A stretch of DNA of 64,000 nucleotides from assembly GCA_022432975.1 (NCBI GenBank), contig CM039512.1:42631124-42695123 (forward strand). Reading direction: 5' to 3'. The DNA is from Begonia masoniana. Taxonomy: Eukaryota; Streptophyta; Magnoliopsida; Cucurbitales; Begoniaceae. The notes beneath the pieces are model-generated. The model saw only the letters and a program-made list of their open reading frames with translations. It made no database searches and was not told the origin of the DNA. The position numbers and the translations under genes are program-made. Below are positions 11,917 through 23,760 of this stretch, in pieces (within the stretch, counting starts at the first letter, position 1; the number at the start of each line of letters is the position of its first letter).

Positions 11917-13176
11917 TTGTTGCCAAAAGATATGAAAGAGGACTGTCAACGCGAAAATATATTTCAAAGTCAATGTGCAGTCAAGGACAAAGTTTGTTCG
12001 ATTATTATTGACGGTGGAAGTTATGTTAATGTAGCTTCACAAGAGATGGTCAGCAAATTAGGGTTGGAAACCATTAACCATCCTAATCCTTACAAGTTGA
12101 AATGGTTGGATGATAGAGATGACATCAAAGTAACAAAGCAAGTCACCGTAGATTTCACCATTGGTAAGTATAAGGACTCAGTTCTTTGCGATGTCGTTCC
12201 AATGAATGTCAGTTATCTTCTATTAGGACGGTCATGGTATTACGACCGGAAAGTGAACTATGATGGATTCCTTAACCACTATACTTTAAAATTTGGAAGT
12301 AGAACAATCAATTTATTACTCATGACTCTCGAACAAGTGGCTCGTGACGAGGCAGTGCGTAAAGAAGGAAAGATCAAGGAAACTCTTTTCTTTTCTAAGT
12401 ATGGGTTGATGTCAAGAAAAGATCAAAAACACTCTCATATCATGTGGCATCTTAATCCACTTTTTGACGAAGAAATGTCTTACCATTTGGAAGAAGTGTC
12501 AACATGGCATCAAGAAAAGAAGGAGATAAGTGAAAAGGGTATTTTTGTAGTTTGTAATATGATCATTAGTTTACCATATTCCTTTCCATATGTTGAAAGA
12601 ATCAACTCTCTTTTACACCCATTTATGAAGAAGTTGGCCTATCCCCTAAAACCTACATATTGCACTACTCTTGTCCATAGTGGAAATAGGCAAAACAAGA
12701 GGCAATTTACACCTAATGTCCTCAGCAAATGCTCTAATTTACAAATGGGTGAATTAACAAAACAACTAGCCTCACCATGTGATTATCATAAATTCTACCA
12801 TCGAACCAGGGACAAGGAAGCCGTTGATTTGGTACTCACAAGTGCTCTACCCTCCGGCTATTTGATCACTTGGATTTTAATGATTAGTTGGAGCCAAGAG
12901 CATCCCAATGATCATTTAGATGTTGAGCTTGAATCTGAGGTCTTAAAGATAGAAGGATTAATTATTTGGTCAAAGGAGTATAATGGGAATCACATACTAT
13001 TCGACTACTTTGGAAACCTTCACTCCATCACTGAGCAAACGCCCTTCCAAATAGCTCACGAATTCAATCATTCCACCTTTACCAAAGAATTTTTTAGTAA
13101 GGCCACCCGAACACCCATAGTCTTCTTGTCATTCTCATTTAATTCCAAGATTTATCCCCTCACATTGGAAATGTAG
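11917..13176 (+). CDS. Retroviral-type aspartic protease fused to an unknown region
   Basis: An uninterrupted frame of about 415 residues; the first ATG is at 11932 and 11917 is a TTG. Residues 1-130 form an aspartic protease: IIIDGGSYVNVAS has the DGGS active-site form common in plant chromoviruses, and SYLLLGRSWYYDRKV is the second conserved strand. From about residue 165 to the end I recognise no known domain; the reverse transcriptase expected there is absent. The segment includes HIMWHLNPLFDEEMSYHLEE, LVLTSALPSGYLITW and ILFDYFGNLHSITEQTPFQI. It may be transduced host sequence, highly diverged element sequence or a chance open frame. Confidence 0.6.
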   Translation: MLPKDMKEDCQRENIFQSQCAVKDKVCSIIIDGGSYVNVASQEMVSKLGLETINHPNPYKLKWLDDRDDIKVTKQVTVDFTIGKYKDSVLCDVVPMNVSYLLLGRSWYYDRKVNYDGFLNHYTLKFGSRTINLLLMTLEQVARDEAVRKEGKIKETLFFSKYGLMSRKDQKHSHIMWHLNPLFDEEMSYHLEEVSTWHQEKKEISEKGIFVVCNMIISLPYSFPYVERINSLLHPFMKKLAYPLKPTYCTTLVHSGNRQNKRQFTPNVLSKCSNLQMGELTKQLASPCDYHKFYHRTRDKEAVDLVLTSALPSGYLITWILMISWSQEHPNDHLDVELESEVLKIEGLIIWSKEYNGNHILFDYFGNLHSITEQTPFQIAHEFNHSTFTKEFFSKATRTPIVFLSFSFNSKIYPLTLEM

Positions 13177-13237
13177 TTCATGAAGAGGTGACTGAATCTT
13201 TGGATTTGAGGTCAAATCATCAGCCACCCGGAGGGGA
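13177..13237 (+). other. 3' untranslated end and polypurine tract of the middle element
   Basis: CCGGAGGGGA immediately precedes the 3' LTR start TGACATG at 13238. It is the expected plus-strand primer site. Confidence 0.75.
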
Positions 13238-14500
13238 TGACATGCCAAGGAGGCCCAATAAAAGATCTCCAACTAAGGCCCAAAATTTACTTAGCCTTTT
13301 TACTAATGAGTTTGTTTTTCCTTCTCTTGCAGGAGTTGATTTATTAGAGACCTCACTTGGAGTACTTGGATGGACTCAACATTTGGCCCAATGGGAATTT
13401 GTCTTCCCGGCCCATGAATTATTGTAATTTTTGTTTTGAACTTCTGTAGCAAACTCTAGCCTTCTTGTATGAATTATTTATATTGCATCATGCATTAGAT
13501 TGAGTTGTTAGGATTAGATGAATGATGGTGGATGATGGGTTGAAGAATCGGTCAACAAAAGTGGAAGAAAGTTATCAACAAAGTGTGGATTTGCTTCTTT
13601 AACAAAATGAACCCAAATTAAGACTTGGCCCAAATGAGAGCCCAAATTAAGGTATGAATTTTGCAGGTACATCAAGTAGTGGCCACAAGGATGGATGACA
13701 TGGCCATTTAGCACCATTGATCAAGCAAAACAAGAAAGCACCTCAACCCTTGGATGAAGCACATAGATTGCAATCTTGTCCCTCCATCTTGGTCTTCATC
13801 AACGGCTCCAATCCTTTCTTCCATTGCCAAATCATAATCATCCACCCTATGTTTCTCTATTTAAGGCATTGCATTGGTGATTGTAGGAATTTTTTGCCAT
13901 TTTATGAAATTTCTATTTCCCTAACCGACGTGTTAGTGGACCTACGGGTATCTTCAGTTTTCTAATTGAGTGAAAAAGCCCTCCATTGTTCCCCTAGCCC
14001 TCAGGTTGCTAGGTGAACTCTTATCTTTTCCCTCACCTTTCTCTCTTGAAGTTCAAGGTTCGATGACGAAAACCTAGGTCTAACGGTGGTTGTTTTCCTA
14101 CGGGAAAACATGCACCTGTGAGCCAAACATTAGATAGCTCTCAGGTCCGCCAAAGGTATTTCCATTTCCTTTACATTTTATGCATTTTCTTCCCTTGTCA
14201 CTTCGGCCATCTTCACACACATTCACCCTTTTAATTTTTGTTGCATTTCCAATCTTCATCTTCATCACTTTCTCCACGGATTTTGCACTCTACTTCACAT
14301 TATTTTTGCTCCATTTCCTTCTCCATTTTATGCATTTCTTCTCTCCTCATTCTCGGCCATTACACACACTAATCACCCTTACATTTCGGTTACCTTACAT
14401 TTACATTTTTTTTATGCATTTTCTCCACAGTTTTGAGCTATACACATTCACATGAGCACTTTGTATATTTGTGGGTTTTGCACGGTTCCTTCTCTAAGGG
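13238..14500 (+). repeat. 3' LTR of the middle element, split by an insertion
   Basis: It matches the 5' LTR 8424-9646. Its last bases are displaced to 22376-22386 by the element at 14501-22370. The AAGGG at 14496-14500 is the left copy of that insertion's target duplication. Divergence between the two LTRs is visibly greater than between the LTRs of the inner element, in keeping with the nesting order. Confidence 0.9.
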
Positions 14501-15990
14501 TGTTGTGAAAAATATGTTCGCAAGTGTACGAGTCGCAACAAGTAATATAGTGATAAAGAGAGTGTCGAACCCACGAGGACTTGTAATTAATAATCGAAAT
14601 AACTAATTTTAATTCTAAATTGAACACACGTTTTTATGATTTTTAATAATTGCAATTAAAATAAATGACTAAAACAATTAAAATAAACTAAATTAAAATA
14701 GCAAAACAAATAAACTGACATTAAATCAAATTAATAAAAACCTAGGAACTACGACTTCACCAAGACAATATTTATTTCAGTCCTTCGTAATTATATTCAT
14801 AAACGTTCTTCCTATGTTGATGATCGACTTCACTAAATTCTAGCACAATCTCTCTCGAGCATTGCGTAGTTTATCTGATTAATGGGTTATCACTTCTCAG
14901 TCTCAAATCCTGCATTAATCAAATACAAATAAATCAAGAAATCACAGTGATCACACCAATACCGTAACTATCTCTAGCCTACGTATATTCATGACATTAA
15001 TTTCAGTGCTCGGGTATTTATCACCTCTCGGTCTCAAAACACCCCAAAAATCAAGTAAAGATTGGCCAGAAATTTACAGGCTTAGGAACAGAAATTAAAT
15101 GCGTCAACAATATTAGAAGAAATACTTATAAAATATAATTAAACGAATAACATAAAATAATTATTGTCTGGCTACATCGTAGCCCTAGAATAAAAAGTTA
15201 GTTCATGCTAAAATAATCGAAAACAACTAAAGTAATTAAATGGTTCATAATTAAAAATTAAAGAAAACAAAGGACAAAGAAAACTATGTTTTGCAAAAAT
15301 CACTTCCTGAAAATCGCTGCTCCTCTTCTCTATAAAATTTCTCTCTGCAGAAAGCTAAATTCGCAGCTCGCCTCCAAGTCGCTGCACCTCCGATCGCTCC
15401 TCGCTGCCCACTATAATCGCCGCGCTCTTACTCGCCGAATTGTCACCTCTGCCGAATCCAGAATCGCTGCTCACCAAGTTCGCCGACTCCGCTGAATGCT
15501 CTCGCTCCCAATCGCCGAACGCCTCGCTGCGCCCTTCTTTCTGTGGAAAGATCGCCGAATGAAATTCGGCGACTTGGCCTCAATGTTGCTAAACGCCCAA
15601 TGCTCTGCTTTTTTTTTTAGGTTTCTTTTTTTATCTTTTCTTTATTTTTACTCAATCAATGGTAGAGATTCAGCCTTTCCTAATTTGCACCCCTTTCCTT
15701 CAATTAATGGTTTTGATTAAAATAGTTGGCTTTCCAAATTTACGCTCCTTTCCAAAATTAAACTCGTGTGGCGATCGATCGCTGGAATATGGAGATTGAT
15801 CGCCATGTTCACTGTTTTGCCACTATTTTGTCTTTCTTTTCTTCCTTCTTTTTACAGTCAAATCTTCCAGTTTTAAATAAGTTTTCTGCACACTTACATC
15901 AAATAAATCAAATTCGTTCAAACACTTGAGATAAACTTATCAAATCAAGTGTAAAAAGTATAAATAAATGTGTAAAATACACACTTATCA
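14501..15990 (-). repeat. 3' LTR of the inner element
   Basis: 1490 bp. On the minus strand it begins TGATAAGTGTG and ends TTTTTCACAACA. It differs from 20878-22370 at roughly two dozen positions that I could spot by eye, which indicates a fairly recent insertion. It contains a GC-rich patch at 15310-15590 rich in TCGCTGC and CGCCGA words. Confidence 0.93.
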
Positions 15991-17480
15991 CACCCCCAAA
16001 CTTAAATGAAAGCTTGTCCTCAAGCGAACAAAACTAAGCAAAAAAAAATCTCAACAGATAAATAATCCAACCCCATATAATATGCACAATACAATATAAT
16101 GGTAAAACAATCTTAATCAAGGTGTTCGGTAATTTGTCTCAGCTTGAAAAATTCATACTAAACCACCAAGTTAAACACTTTGCAAAAGAAATAATTCATA
16201 GTAGCTAATTGATAAAAGCTTACATAAAAATCTTCGTGTGTGTGTGTTGTTCATTCTTATTATTTCCTAATTGTTGGTTCAATTAATGTAGCTACAGGTA
16301 GGGGATGTATTCTTATTTCGCTCGGGATTCACTCCATTCACTCAATCATTCACCAGCTTTGCCCACTATCCAACTAATAGCAATTATCCATTAACCAAAA
16401 TAAAAGTCAATAGGTCTTTTAAAAGCTTATAATGTAGGGCGAGGTTAAAAGGTAGGAATTTTAGGGATACAAACGTATAATCAGAGAACACCCCATCCTT
16501 ATTTCCCCCACTCATTATTTTCTTTTCAGTATTCGCTCACTCATTGAACTTGTTCAAACTTTCCTTTGATCTCTCACCCCTAAACTTACTTCATTCAATA
16601 TCATTCAGCTAAACTCCTTTGTCATAGCTACAAAGTAAAATACGACAAACTGGAAAATAAAACGAAACTTTCGAACTTTTTTTTTTTTTTTTTTTTTACA
16701 CAACTTAGAATAACAATAGCAAAACAATGCAAAGCAGAAAACAAATCAACAGAAGACAAAGGAATTTGTATTCATCCTCACCACTACATTCCCCTACTCT
16801 CCTTCAAATATATCAATAAAACTCGTGTTCTCTAGAAAAAGTAGGAAAATCTATGTGGCTGGGCTGAAATAGGTACAATTGAATGGTAAATAATCGGCTC
16901 AAAAGGGTGACTATGGGTGTCATTGAATGACACATAATGGTTAGCTATAAAGGCTCAAACAGTTCAACGATGGCCTAAATCATTCTCTTATTCGTGAAAA
17001 CTTCAAATTGCATTCGAGGATATTAGGCAAAACCAAGAAGGATTTTACTTACTGGCACTCATTACTTTTTTTTTTTTTTCTGGAGCTCCTCCCTCACTAT
17101 GTCTGGGTTTCACTCTCAGTAGACTACACAAATATATCACCAACAAATAGAATCAAACAAGAATAAAACGTGTTCAGATTTTTGAAGATAACTCTGTAAG
17201 CTCTAATCAATGCAAACTAAAACAAATCACTCTTTTACTCAGCATTTCTCAAGGAATTAAAGCATGAATCAATCATTTATATCATCATCGACACCTCAAC
17301 CAAGATTTCAAATTGCAATAACAAAATATATCAAAGTGCTAAGATACGCTAAAATCACCCCCAAACTTAAAATAGACATTGTCCCCAATGTATAAAAAAT
17401 ATAGGATAAAAGTCGCGTACCTCATAATGTCTTGAGCTGGTCGTGGAGTTTCGGTCGAAGGAGTAATCGAGGAGAAGAGC
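15991..17480 (-). other. Polypurine tract and noncoding 3' region of the inner element
   Basis: The minus strand reads AAGTTTGGGGGTG directly before the 3' LTR (15991-16003), a typical polypurine tract. The remainder is AT-rich, with T-runs at 16677-16697 and 17067-17079. No reading frame resembling polymerase is present. Confidence 0.8.
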
Positions 17481-18310
17481 TTCTTTATTTTTTTTTAACT
17501 AAATAAAATAAAATAAAATGATAAAAAGAATTTAAGATAACTGAACCGGACCCTATTTAAAAGAAGAAAAATAAATAAAATAAAAGAAGAAAAATAAATA
17601 AAAGAAAATAAATGATAAAAAAGAAAATAAAATAAAAGAAGAAAAATAAAATAAAATAAAATAAAATAAAATAAAATAAAATAAAATAAAATAAAATAAA
17701 AGAAGAAAAATAAAATAAAATGATAAAAAAGAAAATAAAATATGAAACTACTGAAAACTAAAAATAACGGTAAGAGAAAGAAAATAAAATAAAAATGAAA
17801 ATAAAAATAAAATAAAGAAATTATTAATATTTTTTTTTAACATGAAATAAATAAAATAAAATAAAATAAAATGATAAAAAAGAAAATAAAATAAAATGAC
17901 TTAATCAGAACCTATTTAAAAAAGAAAAAAATAAAATAAAAGAGGAGAAATAAAGTAAAAAGAGAAAATAAAAATGAAATAAGAAACTAAAACATAAAAA
18001 CAACTGAAAATACAATGAAAACAAAAACAAAATAAAAAGGAAAACGAAACTACAACTAAGTAAAACGAAAATGAAAATAACAAAACAAAAATAAACGGAA
18101 ATAAAAATAAGGAGAAATAAAGTAAAAGAGAAAATAAAATGAAATAAGAAACTAAAACATAAAAACAACTGAAAATACAATGAAAACAAAAACAAAATAA
18201 AAAGGAAAACGAAACTACAACTAAGTAAAACGAAAATGAAAATAACAAAAACAAAAATAAACGGAAATAAAAATAAAGAAAAATGAATAAAGGAAAATAA
18301 ATAACTAATG
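17481..18310. repeat. A-rich microsatellite and 167 bp tandem duplication in the inner element
   Basis: About 830 bp is built almost only from AAAAT, AAATA and AAAAG words; the purest AAAAT run is 17646-17700. Two near-identical copies of a 167 bp unit lie in tandem from 17944 and from 18111. Long low-complexity frames on the minus strand here (Phe/Leu-rich) are artefacts of composition. Confidence 0.85.
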
Positions 18311-18365
18311 GGTTACCTCCCACCAAGTGCGTGTTTTAACGTCGTCAGCTTGACGATATGCTGCG

Positions 18366-20762
18366 TCATGTTGGGTCAAAATATATAATGGAATTTGCAT
18401 TTTTAACTGTACCGTCCCAATATGGTAACCCTTGTTGTCCATTTACCCACTTATCATTCGCCAGAAACTTTTTATGGTCAGGTGGTTTGTTAATAGGTGG
18501 TATGACCCGTAATGTCGATTCTCCCAGATTTTCAACGTATTGCATCTCATTCAGCTCAAGAAAGTCGCTTAGTTGACGTGAGGCTTCCATTGTAACAGTG
18601 TTAGGGAGTTCCACCCGAAATATGTCAGCGCTAGATATTGGGTACTCCATTGACTTATATACCTTGAATGTCACATCTTCGTCCTGTACTTGCAAATGGA
18701 GCTCCCCCTTTCTAAGATCAATGACAGCACCACCTGTAGCTAAGAATGGTCGCCCTAATATTATCGGCACATTTTGATCTTCTTCCATATCAAGCACAAT
18801 AAAATTGGCAGGGAATATAAATTTGTCGACCTTTACGAGCACATCTTCAATGATTCCCCTCGGGTGTTTAATAGAACGATCGGCCATCAATAATGTAACC
18901 TCTGTCGGCTTTGCTTCGCCTAATTTAAGTTTCCGGAATATAGACAAAGGCATCAAATTAATGCTTGCTCCCAAATCGCATAGTGCCCTGGTAGATACAG
19001 AACTGCCAATCTCGCACGGTACAGTAAAACTTCCCGGATCTTTTAATTTTTGAGGTAGCTTTTTCTGAATAATAGCACTGCATTCTTCTGTAAGTGCTAT
19101 AAAACCACACTCCTCTATTTTGCGCTTGTGGGAAAGAATATCTTTCAAAAATTTAGAATAACGCGGCATTTGCTTGAGTGCCTCTGCGAATGGAATGTTG
19201 ATGTAGAGCTTTTTGAAGATATCAAGAAATTTAGAAAACTAATTATCAAGCTTCACATTCGTCAGTCTTTGTGGAAACGGCACTTGAGGTAGGATTGCTT
19301 GTATTTGTGGAGGATGAGAAGGGATAGACCTTTGAGCTTCATTTTCATTTGGACCCCCATTGCCCACTTTAGACACACTTTGCTCTTTGTGCTCTGGTTC
19401 AATCACAGTTCCCAATCTAGTGGTAATTGCATTACACTGCTCTTTCGGATTTATCTCGGTGTTACTTGGTAGTGCTCCTTGAGGTCTTCCATTATTGACG
19501 CTTGCAAATTGACCAAGTTGATTTTCAAGACTACGAATTTGGGCTGATTGATTTTGCATCGCAGTACGAGTCTCATTCATAAACTGCATAAGGACTGTTT
19601 CAAGATCATTTTTCTTATCAACTTGTTGAGATGGACCGGTTTGAGATGCTTGAGGTGGCTGTATAGCATTTTGAGAATTTCACCATGAAAAATTTGGGTG
19701 TTGTTGCCATCCTGGATTATAAGTATTAGAATTCGAATTGCCGTGACGATTAAAATTGCCCATATAGTTAGCTTGCTCAGCGGGCGCTTTTGACATGTGA
19801 TTTCCCTCTTGACATTCTGCACTCAAATGCGGCCCGAGACACCACTGACAATTAACTTTCGATGAATTCCCAACACGTGCTGCCATATGAGACTCCTGTA
19901 TTTGCTTAGTTAATGAGGCAACTTGTAGAGTTAGAGCTTTCATAGCCTTGAGTTCTGGAGTACCCGATGTGCGCCTCATAATCGATCGCTCCACTGAACA
20001 CTGGTCATTGTTAAGTGCTAATTCCTCTAATAATTCATAAGCGGCGTCTTCCGTTTTTCTCATTAAAGCTCCACCTGCTGCTGCATTAACCAGAGTCTTA
20101 GTAGAAGCTGATAATCCCATATAAAAAGTCTGAATATGCATCCACATCGGTAGACCATGATTGGGATACTTTCTCAACATCTCCTTAAAACGAGCTCATG
20201 CCTCATATAATGTCTCCCCATCGAACTGAGTAAAATTAATTATATCATTGCGAAATCTAGCTGTCTTCTCGAATGGAAAGAATTTGGAAAGGAATTTCTG
20301 GCATAAATCTTCCCAAGTAGTAATAGAATTAGCGGGCAAAGAGTTAAGCCAGTTCTTCGCACGATCTCGTAATGAAAATGGAAATAGCCGTAGTCTCAAT
20401 GCATCATCCCCCACATTGTGAAATTTGAAAGTGTCGCATACCTCTAAGAAATTTGCAATATGATCATTGAGGTCTTCAGAAGGTAATCCACTAAATTGTG
20501 ATTGTTAAATCATGTGTAATGTGTCCGGTTTGATTTCAAAATTTGTAGCAATGGCCGGTTTCCGAATAGCTGAGTGAATCTCGGATACCGTAGGTATAAC
20601 ATAGTCCAGCAAAGTCCGGTTTTCAATAATGTCCGCTACTCGATCTCCCATTATGACACGCGCTGGTTGAATAAGTTCTCTTCTCTCTTTACGATTGCGT
20701 CGACACGTACGTTCGATCTCAAGATTCAGCGGGAGAAGATTATCGTTTCCCTCTTTACGCAT
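18366..20762 (-). pseudogene. Athila-like gag-protease, four in-frame stops
   Basis: One continuous frame of about 799 codons from the ATG at 20762 (MRKEGNDN) to the stop at 18366. It is broken only by in-frame stops at 20505-20507, 20196-20198, 19680-19682 and 19239-19241; no frameshift is seen. The gag core includes [17 protein letters not shown] and [21 protein letters not shown]2C-type zinc motif (CQWCLGPHLSAEC) follows. The protease has ALCDLGASINLMPLS (DLGAS active site) and VPIILGRPFLATGGAVIDL. These match the conserved gag-protease of Athila/Tat elements. All four stops can be explained by C-to-T or G-to-A changes. Confidence 0.88.
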
Positions 20763-20853
20763 GCACCTAAAAATATCACGAAAAAAAAAAGAAATGAAAG
20801 AAATAGAATTCAAAATAAAACTAAAAATAATTATTTCGATATTAATAATTAAG

Positions 20854-20871
20854 TCCCCGGCAACGGCGCCA
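20854..20871 (-). other. Primer-binding site of the inner element
   Basis: The minus strand reads TGGCGCCGTTGCCGGGGA, the primer-binding site characteristic of Athila-type elements, usually assigned to tRNA-Asp. It starts six bases inside the 5' LTR boundary at 20878. Confidence 0.9.
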
Positions 20872-20877
20872 AAAACT

Positions 20878-22370
20878 TGTTGTGAAAAATATGTTCGCAA
20901 GTGTACGAGTCGCAGCAAATAATATAGTGATAAAGAGAGTGTCGAACCCACGAGGACTTGTAATTAATAATCGAAATAACTAATTTTAATTCTAAATTGA
21001 ACACACGTTTTTATGATTTTTAATAATTGCAATTAAAATAAATGACTAAAACAATTAAAATAAACTAAATTAAAATAGCAAAACAAATAAACTGACATTA
21101 AATCAAATTAATAAAAACCTAGGAACTACGACTTCACCAAGACAATATTTATTTCAGTCCTTCGTAATTATATTCATAAACGTTCTTCCTATGTTGATGA
21201 TCGACTTCACTAAATTCTAGCACAATCTCTCTCGAGCATTGCGTAGTTTATCTGATTAATGGGTTATCACTTCTCAGTCTCAAATCCTGCATTAATCAAA
21301 TACAAATAAATCAAGAAATCACAGTGATCACACCAATACCGTAACTATCTCTAGCCTACGTATATTCATGACATTAATTTCAGTGCTCGGGTATTTATCA
21401 CCTCTCGGTCTCAAAACACCCCAAAAATCAAGTAAAGATTGGCCAGAAATTTACAGGCTTTAGGAATAGAAATTAAATGCGTCAACAATATTGGAAGAAA
21501 TACTTATAAAATATAATTAAACGAATAACATAAAATAATTATTGTCTGGCTACATCGTAGCCCTAGAATAAAAAGTTAGTTCATGCTAAAATAGTCGAAA
21601 ACAACTAAAGTAATTAAATGGTTCATAATTAAAAATTAAAGAAAATAAAGGACAAAGAAAACTATGTTTTGCAAAAATCACTTCCTGAAAATCGCTGCTC
21701 CTCTTCTCTGTAAAATTTCTCTCTGCAGAAAGCTAAATTCGCAGCTCCCCTCCAAGTCGCCGCACCTCCGATCGCTCCTCGCTACCCACTATAATCGCCG
21801 CGCTCTTACTCGCTGAATCGTCGCCTCTGCCGAATCCAGAATCGCTGCTCGCCAAGTTCGCCAACTCCGCTGAATGCTCTTGCTCCCAATCGCCGAACGC
21901 CTCGCTGCGCCCTTCTTTCTGTGGAAAGATCGCCGAATGAAATTCGGCGACTTGGCCTCAATGTTGCTGAACGCCCAATGCTCTGCTTTTTTTTTTTTAG
22001 GTTTCTTTTTTTATCTTTTCTTTATTTTTACTCAATCAATGGTAGAGATTCAGCCTTTCCTAATTTGCACCCCTTTCCTTCGATTAATGGTTTTGATTAA
22101 AATAGTTGGCTTTCCAAATTTGCGCTCCTTTCCAAAATTAAACTCGTGTGGCGATCGATCGCTGGAATGTGGAGATTGATCGCCATGTTCACTGTTTTGC
22201 CACTATTTTGTCTTTCTTTTCTTCCTTCTTTTTACAGTCAAATCTTCCAGTTTTAAATAAGTTTTCTGCACACTTACATCAAATACATCAAATTCGTTCA
22301 AACACTTGAGATAAACTTATCAAATCAAGTGTAAAAAGTATAAATAAATGTGTAAAATACACACTTATCA
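20878..22370 (-). repeat. 5' LTR of the inner element
   Basis: 1493 bp, the partner of 14501-15990. Same termini and nearly identical sequence. Confidence 0.93.
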
Positions 22371-22386
22371 AAGGGCCACCGTGTCA
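22371..22386 (+). repeat. Displaced end of the middle element's 3' LTR
   Basis: AAGGG (right target duplication of the inner element) followed by CCACCGTGTCA, which is the exact end of the LTR seen at 9636-9646. CTCCC at 22387-22391 is the right target duplication of the middle element. Confidence 0.9.
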
Positions 22387-23760
22387 CTCCCTCTAAAACC
22401 GTGCTCCATCTTCATTGTTCAATTCAGTTTAAAATGTCGACTCAAACACTTTATCATTCACAGAATCATGAGTAATATCAACCACAAGCCTAGAAGCTTA
22501 TTCCATGTTATTTGTCGGTGAATCCAATTTGTATTCAGAATACAACCTTTTAATTGAATGTTCCAATTCAATTACCAACTCATTAGTTATCTTCAGCTCA
22601 TGCAATTTCAATAAACAATGTTTCACGAACTTTAGTTTATATCGTGGATCAAGCACAACAGCAGCATACATAAGGTGATTGACTTTATTGAAATTTTCCA
22701 AATACTTTTCATACTTTAGCTACATACTAAATGTCATAGTTCTTAGTGAAGAATTGTCACTTGCAGCATTTTTTTTGATAACTTTATAAAGTCTGCAAAT
22801 TTCAGAGAAAAAGACATTGAAGGTAATATGTAAAATTGACGAATACATATTTTTTGATAACTTTATAAAGTCTGCAACTTTCAATGTTGTGTCATAGTAT
22901 ACTTTCAACAAGACTATAAATTCACAAACGGCACACCAATTTTTATTTGTGGGAGGACCACTTAGATTCTTGTCTTCAAAAAATTCATACAAGAATTGAT
23001 GGTCAAATTCACTCATTTTTTAAAAAGTTTTTTGCAAAATTTTCAGTTGTGTCCAACATTAAGTATATCGAGTTCCATCGAGTTAGAACATCAAGACACG
23101 CGTTATTTTTGCAAGTATTTTTGCACTTTGACGCAACGGACGCAGCGGGATGCAGAAAGAACGATGAACACTCTCCAAAAAGAAATCGAAAATCCTAGTT
23201 TTCCAAAACGAAATTTCAATAATGAAAAAGATCTCTAATTTTGAGTTACATCCAAAATAAATACTGACGATTAAGAAAATTCTAATAAAATTAAATAATA
23301 TAGGAAATATTAAATAAAAACTTGGACTGTCAATTTGAGGGTCGAAACGTTTGATTTTGGTCCCGAGAAAGGTCGGTCACTGATTTTCATCACACTTTCA
23401 ACACATGGTTTAAACTTTTGCATCCTCGAATGAGAAGATTTGACATTTTACAGCTTTACGAATCTTCATAATAGTATCATTATGTTCTTTTAAGCCATTA
23501 CAAAAAATCAGATTTACAATGTGAGCATAACAACTTACATGTATAAATTATCCGTCTAACACCAAACATTTCCAATGCCTAATACATTAAACTATATGAA
23601 TCAAAAAAACTTCATTGGAAAAAGCGTTATCAATTGTTTCTGTTAAAACTCTCCATATTTCCCATTCTAATAAACATCTTTCTAAAATTATAGCAATGGT
23701 TTCTCCTTTATGATCAAGAATGATACAAAAGTTGATAATCTATTTATATAAATGCAAAAG
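22387..23760 (-). pseudogene. hAT transposase relic, central part
   Basis: Minus-strand pieces match RICESLEEPER-like hAT transposases. One near 23710-23600 reads LDHKGETIAIILERCLLEW followed by a TETIDNAFSN-type motif. Another near 23016-22720 includes a KVYYDTTLKVADF block and ends near YKVIKKNAASDNSSL. A third at 22701-22498 includes YAAVVLDPRYKLKFVKHCL. The order and strand agree with the C-terminal piece at 8105-8423. Stops and frame changes are frequent, so it cannot make a transposase. The N-terminal zinc-finger part was not recognised. Confidence 0.82.

Larger units (their letters stand above)
14501..22370 (-). mobile_element. Athila/Tat-like non-autonomous LTR retrotransposon (innermost)
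   Basis: 7870 bp, reading right to left. 5' LTR 20878-22370, primer-binding site 20854-20871, gag-protease 20762-18366, polypurine tract 15991-16003, 3' LTR 14501-15990. Perfect target duplication AAGGG at 14496-14500 and 22371-22375. There is no reverse transcriptase or integrase; about 2.4 kb of A-rich, noncoding sequence takes that place. The primer type and the protease sequence put it with Athila/Tat elements. Confidence 0.93.
8424..22386 (+). mobile_element. LTR retrotransposon (tRNA-Met primed), carries a nested element
   Basis: The 5' LTR is 8424-9646. The 3' LTR is 13238-14500 plus 22376-22386, split by the nested element at 14501-22370. Target duplication CTCCC is at 8419-8423 and 22387-22391. 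The primer-binding site is at 9649-9660 and the polypurine tract just before 13238. The internal region is only 3.6 kb and holds gag and protease but no recognisable reverse transcriptase, RNase H or integrase, so it is non-autonomous. Gag and protease resemble the chromovirus branch of Ty3/gypsy. Confidence 0.92.

Noticed and set aside
17905..18326. Long hydrophobic Phe/Leu-rich open frames on the minus strand
   Set aside because: They arise from the A-rich low-complexity and duplicated stretch of the inner retroelement; no domain or start context supports a membrane protein.
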